NCBI GenBank assembly: GCA_937871355.1
Contig: CALMPX010000005.1
Coordinates: 1-7,013 of the forward strand
Source: an uncultured Bdellovibrio sp.
GTDB lineage: Bacteria; Bdellovibrionota; Bdellovibrionia; Bdellovibrionales; Bdellovibrionaceae
Reading direction: 5' to 3'
DNA: 7,013 nucleotides
Notes under the pieces: generated by a model
What the model saw: the letters and a program-made list of their open reading frames with translations, nothing else
Told to the model about the DNA's origin: nothing
The model's database searches: none
Part shown: piece after piece, positions 1 through 5,319 of the stretch
How the letters are laid out: each line of letters opens with the position of its first letter
How positions within the stretch are numbered: the first letter of the stretch is position 1
Translations under genes and position numbers: made by a program

Positions 1-1
1 G

Positions 2-928
2 GAAATAAACAAACATGATTTTACAATCACACCAGACACTGAAATCACGATTGAAATTAATCCGGCCACCGTTGACGAAAGAAAATCGAACCGCTATCTC
101 GAGCACGGCGTAAATCGTTTCAGCGTGGGGGCCCAGTCTTTTTCAGATCGACTCCTTAAAATGGTTCACCGCGAACACAACGCAAAACAAACTTTAGAAA
201 CTTTAAGCTTATTAGAATCTTATAAATTAAATTATTCTTTTGATGTCCTTTTTGCATTGCCGACTCAAACAATGTCTGAACTCGAATACGATCTCGAGGT
301 GGCCCTGGGAATGAGAATGTCCCATGTTTCCCCCTATTGTTTGACCGTTCCCGAAGGGCACCCTTTATCTAAAAATCGTCCTCTCGATGTCGAGCAAGTA
401 GAAATGTTTGAGTTGATTCATAAAAAGCTTTTAAGTCAAAATTTTCATCGCTATGAAATTTCTAATTATGCTCAACCAGGAAAAGAGTCCCGTCACAACT
501 TACTTTATTGGACCGACATGCCCTATTGGGGCTTAGGCCTCAGTGCGCATTCTTATTCAAAAAAATCAGACTATGGACACCGCTTCTGGAATGCTTCGAA
601 TATTAACGTCTATGAAAAAAGTATCCTCACAGGAACAGAGGCCTCGCACACCCAATTTACCGACTCTAATTCCGAAACTCTCGAATACCATCAGTCTTTA
701 ACTGATTTTTGCTACACGTCACTACGGCTAGAGCGAGGTCTTTCTAAAACAGGACTCGTTGCGAAATTTGGACTAAAAAAAAAAAAAAAAATTGAACTCC
801 TGACAAAGCCTCTTATCGACCAAGGGCTAATGAAATTAACTCAAAACCATTGGTCTTTAACTGATAAAGGCGTTTTTATCAGCAACCAAATTTTTGAAAA
901 GTTCACTTTCTTGAAGGCTGATTTTTAA
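2..928 (+). CDS. hemW: HemW-family radical SAM haem chaperone (coproporphyrinogen oxidase-like), 5' end missing
   Basis: The open frame runs from the left edge (first full codon at base 2) to TAA at 926-928, giving 308 visible residues. HemW proteins are usually about 370-400 residues, so roughly the first 80, including the CxxxCxxC motif that binds the radical-SAM iron-sulphur cluster, lie outside the window. An internal ATG or GTG near base 125 is not the true start, because the upstream codons read as conserved barrel sequence (EITIEINPATVD, then GVNRFSVGAQSF). Other family signatures follow: a strand ending FALPTQT, the HVSPYCLTVPEGHPL segment, and YEISNYAQPGKESRHNLLYW, which is typical of HemW rather than classical HemN. 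The C-terminal part (about residues 235-300) looks like the small winged-helix-like domain of the family. HemW is known to bind haem and deliver it to haem proteins; it is often misnamed oxygen-independent coproporphyrinogen oxidase. A 17-adenine run encodes five consecutive lysines near residue 260. grpE follows after 78 bases. Confidence 0.85.
   Translation, partial: EINKHDFTITPDTEITIEINPATVDERKSNRYLEHGVNRFSVGAQSFSDRLLKMVHREHNAKQTLETLSLLESYKLNYSFDVLFALPTQTMSELEYDLEVALGMRMSHVSPYCLTVPEGHPLSKNRPLDVEQVEMFELIHKKLLSQNFHRYEISNYAQPGKESRHNLLYWTDMPYWGLGLSAHSYSKKSDYGHRFWNASNINVYEKSILTGTEASHTQFTDSNSETLEYHQSLTDFCYTSLRLERGLSKTGLVAKFGLKKKKKIELLTKPLIDQGLMKLTQNHWSLTDKGVFISNQIFEKFTFLKADF
775..791 (+). repeat. 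17-base poly-A tract inside hemW
   Basis: Seventeen uninterrupted A residues span the end of a CTA codon, five AAA lysine codons and the first base of ATT. As written the frame stays open to the stop at 928. One extra A would give AAT then TGA; one A fewer would give TTG AAC TCC TGA. Either change therefore ends the protein at once and removes the last 45 residues. Such a run is a likely slippage site for DNA polymerase, RNA polymerase or a sequencing assembly. Confidence 0.95.
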
Positions 929-952
929 GAGATATTTCAAGCCCTTTGCACA

Positions 953-990
953 TTGACAAATTCTTAAGAAGACACACACTAGTATATATT
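953..990 (+). promoter_or_regulatory. candidate grpE promoter region with a 10-base palindrome
   Basis: The 78-base gap before grpE contains TTGACA (953-958), a perfect sigma-70 -35 hexamer, and an AT-rich block ending TATATT (985-990). The spacing does not fit: TATATT is 26 bases from TTGACA, TAGTAT (980-985) is 21 bases away, and the correctly spaced hexamer is the poor ACACTA. Between them sits the perfect palindrome TTCTTAAGAA (961-970), a possible operator. No CIRCE element (TTAGCACTC-N9-GAGTGCTAA) and no clear sigma-32 pattern are visible. Readthrough from hemW is an equally good explanation of grpE expression. Confidence 0.3.
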
Positions 991-1006
991 TTATTGGAGT
1001 TTATTT

Positions 1007-1528
1007 ATGAATGAAGACCAAAACAAGCCAGAGACTAATGGAGCAGGCGCCCCGCCAGAACTGTCTGAAGTTGAAACACTTCAAGCTGAAGCCGGCAAAT
1101 GGAAAAACGAATTCCTTTACTTAAAAGCTGAATTTGATAATTATAAAAAAAATGTTCTTAAAGAACGTTCTGATTTGTTAAAATACGGTGCGGAGCGCGT
1201 CGCTAAAGATATGCTTGAAGTTGCTGATAATTTTGAACGCGCTTTAGAAGTTAAAATTACTCCTGAAACGGTCAACACTTTTAAACAAGGTGTAGAAATG
1301 ACGGCGAAAGAACTCAAAGATGCTTTAAGTAAACATGGCATTCAAGAAGTTCCAGGCCTTGGTCAGCCTTTCAATCCACAATTTTTTGAAGCCCTCAGTG
1401 CGGAAGCCACGGATCAGTTCGCCGAAGGTTCAATATCACGTGTTTTCAAAAAAGCTTACAAACTTCATGATAAAATTATTCGCATGGGCCAAGTGATCGT
1501 CGCCACGACTCCTAAAGACGCCAACTAA
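1007..1528 (+). CDS. grpE: GrpE, nucleotide exchange factor for DnaK
   Basis: This 173-residue cytoplasmic protein is the usual length for GrpE, which releases ADP from DnaK and resets the chaperone cycle. ATG at 1007 has a good ribosome site, GGAG at 996-999, seven bases upstream. Residues 1-20 are a disordered polar tail. Residues 22-110 form the long charged helix used for dimerisation, including the family-like stretch LKAEFDNYKK and a VADNFERAL segment. Residues 111-170 are the beta-wing domain that contacts DnaK. Two signatures are altered: the usual FDPxxHEA reads FNPQFFEA (122-129), and the usual RPAxV near the end reads RMGQV (159-163), although YKLHDKIIR before it is well kept. dnaJ begins 11 bases after its stop, so the two are surely co-transcribed. 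There is no dnaK between or beside them here. Identity as GrpE is firm; the effect of the changed residues is unknown. Confidence 0.95.
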   Translation: MNEDQNKPETNGAGAPPELSEVETLQAEAGKWKNEFLYLKAEFDNYKKNVLKERSDLLKYGAERVAKDMLEVADNFERALEVKITPETVNTFKQGVEMTAKELKDALSKHGIQEVPGLGQPFNPQFFEALSAEATDQFAEGSISRVFKKAYKLHDKIIRMGQVIVATTPKDAN

Positions 1529-1530
1529 GG
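1527..1530 (+). promoter_or_regulatory. ribosome binding site supporting the TTG start of dnaJ
   Basis: AAGG overlaps the grpE stop codon and lies nine bases before TTG at 1540. There is no ATG or GTG nearby, and the J-domain begins immediately (SKKDFYQTLGV), so the rare TTG start is the only sensible one. The site's overlap with the grpE terminus suggests translational coupling. Confidence 0.6.
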
Positions 1531-1539
1531 ATTTAAACT

Positions 1540-2523
1540 TTGAGCAAAAAAGATTTTTATCAAACTCTAGGTGTATCAAGAACTTCATCAGAAGATGAAA
1601 TTAAAAAAGCTTACCGTAAGCTGGCGATGCAATATCACCCAGATAAAAATCCTGGAAACAAAAAAGCCGAAGATAAATTCAAAGAAGCTTCTGAAGCCTA
1701 CGAAGTTCTCAGCGATCCTCAAAAAAAACAAAACTATGATCAATTCGGTTCGGCCGATGGAAATCCTTTTGGCCAACAGGGTGGAAATCCTTTCGGAGGC
1801 GGAGGGGGACCAAGATATTCTCGAACTTCATCGGCGGGCCCAGAATCTTTCTCTGACATATTCGGAGATCTCTTTGGCGGAGCCGGCGCTCAAGGCTGTG
1901 GCGGACCCGGGTGGTCAGGTCGCGCCCGCGCGCCAGAAAGAGGGGCCGGTCTCCGTTACACTTTGACGATTTCCCTTGAAGAAGCTTTTTCTGGTACAGA
2001 AAAAGTTATCGTGTTTGCTCGTCAAAAAGGTTCTAAAGAAGAAAACACTAAATTATCCGTCACGGTTCCTGCTGGTGTTAAAGAGGGTCAGCGCTTAAAA
2101 CTAGCTGGCGAAGGCGATGCTCCTGCTCAAGGAGCGGCTGGTGATTTATATGTGATTATTAATCTTCAACAGCATTTATTATTTAAACGCGAAGAGTTTG
2201 ATATCATTCTTGATTTGCCGATCAAATACACGGACGCTATTTTAGGAACAGAAGTTGAAATTCCTACTTTATCTGGAAAATCTCAAATTAAAATTCCAGC
2301 AGGGACATCAACCGGACAAATTCTTCGTTTAAAAAACAAAGGCTTCCCTAAGTTAGGCTCAAGCGGCCAGGGTGATATGTTGGTAAAGATCGTCGTTGAT
2401 GTTCCTCAAAATATTTCAACAAAACAAAAACAACTCATCGAAGACCTTCATGCTATGAATGAAGAAACACCTTTGGTAAAATCTTATAATGATAAGCTCT
2501 CGGCTCTTTTGAAAAACCGATAA
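1540..2523 (+). CDS. dnaJ: DnaJ-family J-protein without zinc finger (class B, CbpA-like architecture)
   Basis: This 327-residue cytoplasmic J-domain co-chaperone stimulates ATP hydrolysis by DnaK and hands it clients. Residues 4-70 form the J-domain with the essential HPD at 33-35 and the closing QKKQNYDQFG. Residues 71-135 are a Gly/Phe-rich linker with NPFG repeats and a DIFGDLFGG motif (106-113). Residues 137-327 are the two beta-sandwich client-binding domains plus the dimerisation tail, with VPAGVKEGQRLKLAGEG and IPAGTSTGQILRLKNKGFP as the paired family signatures. The four CxxCxGxG repeats of classical DnaJ are absent; the only cysteine is C120. Standard DnaJ is about 370-380 residues, and this shorter length fits loss of that module. 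The linker at about 1740-1950 is much richer in G+C than the rest, as its glycine and arginine codons require. Translation starts at TTG. It lies 11 bases after grpE and 16 before the next gene. It could be called cbpA, but the operon position next to grpE favours dnaJ-like use. Confidence 0.9.
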   Translation: MSKKDFYQTLGVSRTSSEDEIKKAYRKLAMQYHPDKNPGNKKAEDKFKEASEAYEVLSDPQKKQNYDQFGSADGNPFGQQGGNPFGGGGGPRYSRTSSAGPESFSDIFGDLFGGAGAQGCGGPGWSGRARAPERGAGLRYTLTISLEEAFSGTEKVIVFARQKGSKEENTKLSVTVPAGVKEGQRLKLAGEGDAPAQGAAGDLYVIINLQQHLLFKREEFDIILDLPIKYTDAILGTEVEIPTLSGKSQIKIPAGTSTGQILRLKNKGFPKLGSSGQGDMLVKIVVDVPQNISTKQKQLIEDLHAMNEETPLVKSYNDKLSALLKNR

Positions 2524-2539
2524 CGAAAGTGAATTTAAA

Positions 2540-4015
2540 ATGAAATACTCTTTTTCTCTAATGGCCGTCCTTAGTTTGAGCTTTTTATTTTCTTGTTCTT
2601 CTGCTCCCATGATCCAAACCCAATATCGTGGAAATAAAAAAAAACCTATTGAACACGCCTCTTCACCTGTTTTACACCAAAGTTCAGAACTAAATAAAAA
2701 TATTCAACCTCATCAAGCGACCCATGAAGAATCATCTCCTGTCGCGGTAGCGACCGCTCCGAACATAATGCCCATACCGGTGACTTCTGTTATAAAAATG
2801 GAACCAAAACCACGTCTAACTTCCGACAAGTCTTTTTCCACAGATTATAAAAAAATCGGCGTCATACTTCCGTTAACTGGAAAAAATGCAACTTTAGGTC
2901 AGCGTGCTTTGTCCGCCATACGCATGGGTTTTGGAATCACAGACAATTCGTCCGATTTCACATTAGCCCTTTACGACACTCAAGGTAATCCAGAATTAGC
3001 CGCCAAGGCTGTTGAAAAGCTTTTGCAAGACGACCATGTCATTGCACTGATGGGTGGCTTAGGAGCGAAAGAAGCCTCTGTGATTGCGCAAAAGGCCGAA
3101 TTTTTTCAAATTCCTTTTTTTACCTTTTCTCAAAAATCAGATTTAACCACAGATGCGCTTTATACTTTTAGAAATTCAGTCACGCCGGCTATGCAAACCA
3201 GCAAACTTGTCGAGTTTGCTACGCAAAAAATGGGTTTTAAAAAATTTGCCATTCTTTATCCTAACGATGCCTACGGTGTCGAATTCGCCAACCAATTCTG
3301 GGATCATGTTTTAGCATATGGAGGAGCGGTGGTCGCAGCTCAGGTTTATGATCCTAAAGATGTGGATCTATCAAGTTATATCCAAAAAATGGTGGGGACT
3401 TATTATGTGGAAAACCGCGAACAAGAATATAAAGATAAAATAGAAGCTCTTAAAGAAAAAGATAAAAAGAAAAATCCGACTGGAGCAGTAAAGAAAAAAA
3501 CCCGTGAAAACGAAGCTAAAGAAAATATCCTCGAACCCATCGTGGATTTCGACGCCATTTTTATTCCAGATAGCAGTAAAGCCATGGGTCAAGCTATTGG
3601 TTTTTTTCGCGCCGCAGACGTATCACAGATGACTTATTTGGGAACTAACCTGTGGAACACAGAAGATCTTGCTAGACGCGCTAATCAAACGAATACGAAC
3701 AAAATGAACCATTTCTATTTCGTCGACCATATTATCACAGATGAACAACGTAAAAAATCAGCCTTCAACTCTGAGTTCATTAATACCTACAAAGAAGACC
3801 CTTCTATTATTGAAGTTCAAACCTTTGAGTCCGCTAAAATCCTTCGTGATGTGATCAACTCAGGTTCACGCGATCGTTATTCTTTAGCTAACCGCCTTAA
3901 AGAATTAGGTCGCAAACAAGGAGCTTTTTCCGAAATTTACATGAACAATTCCAATGAAATTGTGCGTGATCTTTCGGTTCTCACTCTCGAAAACGGCTCA
4001 ATTCTTCCTCAATAG
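2540..4015 (+). CDS. LppC/LpoA-like lipoprotein with type I periplasmic binding fold
   Basis: The 491-residue product begins with a lipoprotein signal: basic MKY, a hydrophobic core, and lipobox LFSC with C19 as the lipidated residue. Residues 20-100 are a Pro/Ser/Thr-rich tether. From about 104 a type I periplasmic binding fold starts (KKIGVILPLTGKNATLGQRA), followed by ALYDTQGNPELAAKAVEKLL, the ALMGGLGAKEA turn, and FAILYPNDAYGVEFANQFW (second lobe). Residues 288-330 are a highly charged Lys/Glu insert inside that lobe. The order matches the branched-chain amino-acid binding-like domain of penicillin-binding-protein activators (LppC/LpoA), which act at the cell wall from the outer membrane; the alternative is a solute receptor of an ABC transporter, but no transporter genes are adjacent. 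ATG at 2540 lacks a strong Shine-Dalgarno (only a GAAAG-like segment upstream), so coupling to dnaJ, 16 bases earlier, is likely. Fold and lipidation are clear; the exact role is not. Confidence 0.8.
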   Translation: MKYSFSLMAVLSLSFLFSCSSAPMIQTQYRGNKKKPIEHASSPVLHQSSELNKNIQPHQATHEESSPVAVATAPNIMPIPVTSVIKMEPKPRLTSDKSFSTDYKKIGVILPLTGKNATLGQRALSAIRMGFGITDNSSDFTLALYDTQGNPELAAKAVEKLLQDDHVIALMGGLGAKEASVIAQKAEFFQIPFFTFSQKSDLTTDALYTFRNSVTPAMQTSKLVEFATQKMGFKKFAILYPNDAYGVEFANQFWDHVLAYGGAVVAAQVYDPKDVDLSSYIQKMVGTYYVENREQEYKDKIEALKEKDKKKNPTGAVKKKTRENEAKENILEPIVDFDAIFIPDSSKAMGQAIGFFRAADVSQMTYLGTNLWNTEDLARRANQTNTNKMNHFYFVDHIITDEQRKKSAFNSEFINTYKEDPSIIEVQTFESAKILRDVINSGSRDRYSLANRLKELGRKQGAFSEIYMNNSNEIVRDLSVLTLENGSILPQ

Positions 4016-4084
4016 TTATCCCCATTTTTTCTAAAAATGATTAACCTTTAGTGCCCTTGAATCAATCATAGTTTCCAAGACAGC

Positions 4085-4117
4085 ATAAGGACATGACGTC
4101 CTTATCATCTCAAGGAG
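4085..4117 (+). promoter_or_regulatory. leader hairpin plus ribosome site of the first dksA-like gene
   Basis: ATAAGGAC (4085-4092) and GTCCTTAT (4098-4105) form a perfect 8-base inverted repeat around the loop ATGAC. The ribosome site AAGGAG (4112-4117) lies six bases before ATG 4124. TCCTT within the 3' arm (4099-4103) can instead pair with AAGGA of the ribosome site, leaving an eight-base loop, so the two pairings exclude each other. No T-run follows, which argues against a terminator. As DNA the same dyad could be a repressor operator. Structure is seen in the sequence; function is inferred. Confidence 0.5.
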
Positions 4118-4123
4118 AGACTT

Positions 4124-4516
4124 ATGACGCCCTCTGCACAAACGATTAAGCCCAATTACAGCCAGCACAAATTGTCACTTTTGAAAATGAGACAACAGTT
4201 GTTGAATCAAATGAGCTCACTCAAAGCAGAGTTTAATCTTGTGGATAAATCCAGAGGCGATGAAAGTGATCAATCCGTAGCACATCAAGAAGAACATTCG
4301 TTTTTAATTACGCAAAACAGATATAAATTCCAGTTAATGGAAATTGATTACGCATTATCTCGAATAGAAAATGGCACCTATGGAGTTTGTGAAGAGACTT
4401 TCGAACCCATCGAAGATGTGCGTCTACAAGCTATTCCCTGGACACGTTACAGTATTGAAGGGGCAGAAATACGTGAAGCTGCAACAAAAAATGCAGATCG
4501 CAAGATGGCTTACTAA
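4124..4516 (+). CDS. DksA/TraR-family protein with degenerate zinc finger
   Basis: This 130-residue protein has the DksA layout: an N-terminal helix (about 15-40), a turn holding GDESDQS (45-51), a second long helix (about 55-83), then the C-terminal globular motif GTYGVCEETFEPI...RLQAIPWTRYSIEGAE. DksA proteins insert the coiled-coil tip through the RNA polymerase secondary channel and change promoter-complex stability with ppGpp. The tip aspartates D46 and D49 match the DxxD of the family, but the following alanine positions differ. Three of four zinc-ligand cysteines are lost: C89 remains, while the other positions are T92, S110 and G113. The protein therefore probably folds without zinc, as in known cysteine-poor DksA variants such as Pseudomonas DksA2. 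It starts at ATG 4124 behind a strong AAGGAG. The upstream gap of 108 bases and the 164-base gap downstream suggest its own transcript. RNA polymerase binding is inferred, not visible. Confidence 0.85.
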   Translation: MTPSAQTIKPNYSQHKLSLLKMRQQLLNQMSSLKAEFNLVDKSRGDESDQSVAHQEEHSFLITQNRYKFQLMEIDYALSRIENGTYGVCEETFEPIEDVRLQAIPWTRYSIEGAEIREAATKNADRKMAY

Positions 4517-4680
4517 TTTAAGATTTCATTACAGAAAATGCGTGCTGTATGATTCGTCACACTAAACTCAAATAAAAAAGTTTTTTTGATGACACTCGGT
4601 GGGCAAAAGTTAATTATCCCCTCTAAAGTTTTACCGGCTTTCAAAATTTCAACCAGGTTATTCTGGTGAGGGGGAAATTA
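4517..4680 (+). promoter_or_regulatory. structured leader of the second dksA-like gene, with possible masking of its ribosome site
   Basis: CCCCTC (4618-4623) is complementary to GAGGGG (4668-4673), which contains the ribosome site of the next gene. Between them lie two small stems: AAAG (4625-4628) with CTTT (4638-4641), and ACCAG (4652-4656) with CTGGT (4663-4667), the second directly abutting the closing stem. This can be drawn as a three-way junction that hides the ribosome site. Upstream, TTGATG (4586-4591) and TTAATT (4610-4615), 18 apart, are a weak promoter candidate. An A/T-rich imperfect dyad at 4568-4589 ending in seven T residues is only a doubtful terminator of the preceding gene. 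Confidence 0.4.
4669..4674 (+). promoter_or_regulatory. ribosome binding site fixing the GTG start at 4681
   Basis: AGGGGG lies six bases before GTG 4681. The in-frame upstream GTG at 4666 overlaps this site and has no ribosome site of its own, so the shorter protein is preferred. Confidence 0.7.
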
Positions 4681-5121
4681 GTGAAAAAACCAGTTAAGCA
4701 AACAAGTAAAAAATCAGAAATAGTTGCAGCTGAATCAACACAAGCTGATAAAGCTATGATGATGTTTGAACTTAGTTTAATTAAAGAAAATTTATTATTT
4801 CAAAAAGCTGAAATTCTTAATCGCGATCAGGAATTCAAAGCGGCTCAAGTCACGATTGAAAAATGTTCTGACGAAGCTGATTCAACTGTTCAAGAATTAA
4901 ATAACAATGTTTCTATTCATTTGCATGAGCGCGAAAGAAAATCGCTCTATTCAATTGAAAAAACTCTATCTAAATTTGCAGAAAACACATATGGACTATG
5001 TGAACTCTGCGGTGACGATATTGGACTGAAACGCCTCAAGGCTCGACCTTTGGCGGTACTTTGTATTTGTTGTATGGAAGAATCTGAAAATTCAATTCGC
5101 AATAATTTGTACCTTCAATAA
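4681..5121 (+). CDS. DksA/TraR-family protein with intact four-cysteine zinc finger
   Basis: From GTG 4681 the product has 146 residues. A lysine-rich tail (1-12) precedes a long helical hairpin (about 22-100) whose turn carries DEAD (64-67), matching the DxxD tip motif of DksA. The C-terminal finger is complete: C107-x-x-C110 in YGLCELCGDDIGLKRL, and C128-x-x-C131 in ARPLAVLCICCMEE, with an additional C130. The RLKARPLAVLC segment closely follows canonical DksA. The expected role is binding RNA polymerase through the secondary channel and tuning transcription with ppGpp or under redox or zinc stress. It is a clear paralogue of the preceding gene but not a recent duplicate, since similarity is limited to family motifs. 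A longer start at GTG 4666 would add five residues (MRGKL) but lacks a ribosome site. The gene is followed by a candidate terminator and then lon. Confidence 0.88.
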   Translation: MKKPVKQTSKKSEIVAAESTQADKAMMMFELSLIKENLLFQKAEILNRDQEFKAAQVTIEKCSDEADSTVQELNNNVSIHLHERERKSLYSIEKTLSKFAENTYGLCELCGDDIGLKRLKARPLAVLCICCMEESENSIRNNLYLQ

Positions 5122-5174
5122 CTCCCTTTTTTCATTCTAAAATTTATATATTTGTTCTCATGGAGAGAGGGGTT

Positions 5175-5191
5175 ATTAGATCGAATCTAAT
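5175..5191 (+). other. perfect hairpin 1 in the gap before lon
   Basis: ATTAGAT (5175-5181) and ATCTAAT (5185-5191) are exact inverse complements around the three-base loop CGA. It lies six bases before a second hairpin. The stem is A/T-rich and has no T-run directly after it, so alone it is not a terminator; it may be an RNA element or a protein-binding dyad. Confidence 0.5.
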
Positions 5192-5197
5192 GGCCTG

Positions 5198-5224
5198 CTG
5201 ACATGGATGTCAGTCTTGATTTTT
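5198..5224 (+). terminator. candidate intrinsic terminator or attenuator between the dksA-like gene and lon
   Basis: CTGACA (5198-5203) pairs with TGTCAG (5208-5213) around the tetraloop TGGA, extendable by one G-T pair. It is followed by TCTTGATTTTT (5214-5224), eight T in eleven. The stem is short for a strong terminator and the tract is interrupted, so partial termination or a leader structure are both possible. Position, 77 bases after the preceding stop, is reasonable for either. Confidence 0.4.
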
Positions 5225-5269
5225 CACATTTATCCAAAAAATAGCAAAAACCAGACGTTCATATCGTTG

Positions 5270-5301
5270 AGTGATTCACTGTGTGTTCCGAGAAATAGGA
5301 T
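5270..5301 (+). promoter_or_regulatory. candidate lon promoter with small palindrome
   Basis: AGTGA-T-TCACT (5270-5280) is a perfect dyad overlapping a TTGAGT (5267-5272) that resembles a -35 box. TAGGAT (5296-5301) resembles a -10 box, but it is 23 bases from TTGAGT, too far for standard sigma-70. With the usual 17-base spacing the -35 would be GATTCA (5273-5278), inside the palindrome, which could then act as an operator. A start just downstream of TAGGAT would leave a very short leader before GGAG (5311-5314). No CIRCE element is visible. Confidence 0.3.
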
Positions 5302-5319
5302 ACGAAAACAGGAGCACAC

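Noticed and set aside
1571..1966. Second plus-strand frame of 131 codons overlapping dnaJ
   Set aside because: It is out of frame with an unmistakable J-domain protein and has low-complexity composition explained by that gene.
3371..3592. Open frames on the minus strand opposite the lipoprotein gene
   Set aside because: They are Phe/Ser-rich mirror images of the Lys/Glu-rich insert of the real gene, with no ribosome site or family features.
4023..4039. CATTTTT/AAAAATG inverted repeat after the lipoprotein gene as a terminator
   Set aside because: The stem is almost entirely A-T, the loop is three bases, and no T-run follows.
4530..4549. TACAG/CTGTA inverted repeat after the first dksA-like gene
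   Set aside because: Only five base pairs with a ten-base loop and no T-run close behind; not distinguishable from chance.
4568..4589. A/T-rich dyad ending in seven T residues as a terminator of the first dksA-like gene
   Set aside because: The stem is weak with one mismatch, and homopolymer A and T runs pair by chance in such sequence.
5160..5201. Thirteen-codon frame (ATG to TGA) running through the first hairpin before lon, as a leader peptide
   Set aside because: No ribosome site precedes the ATG, and the encoded peptide has no run of one amino acid that would suggest attenuation.
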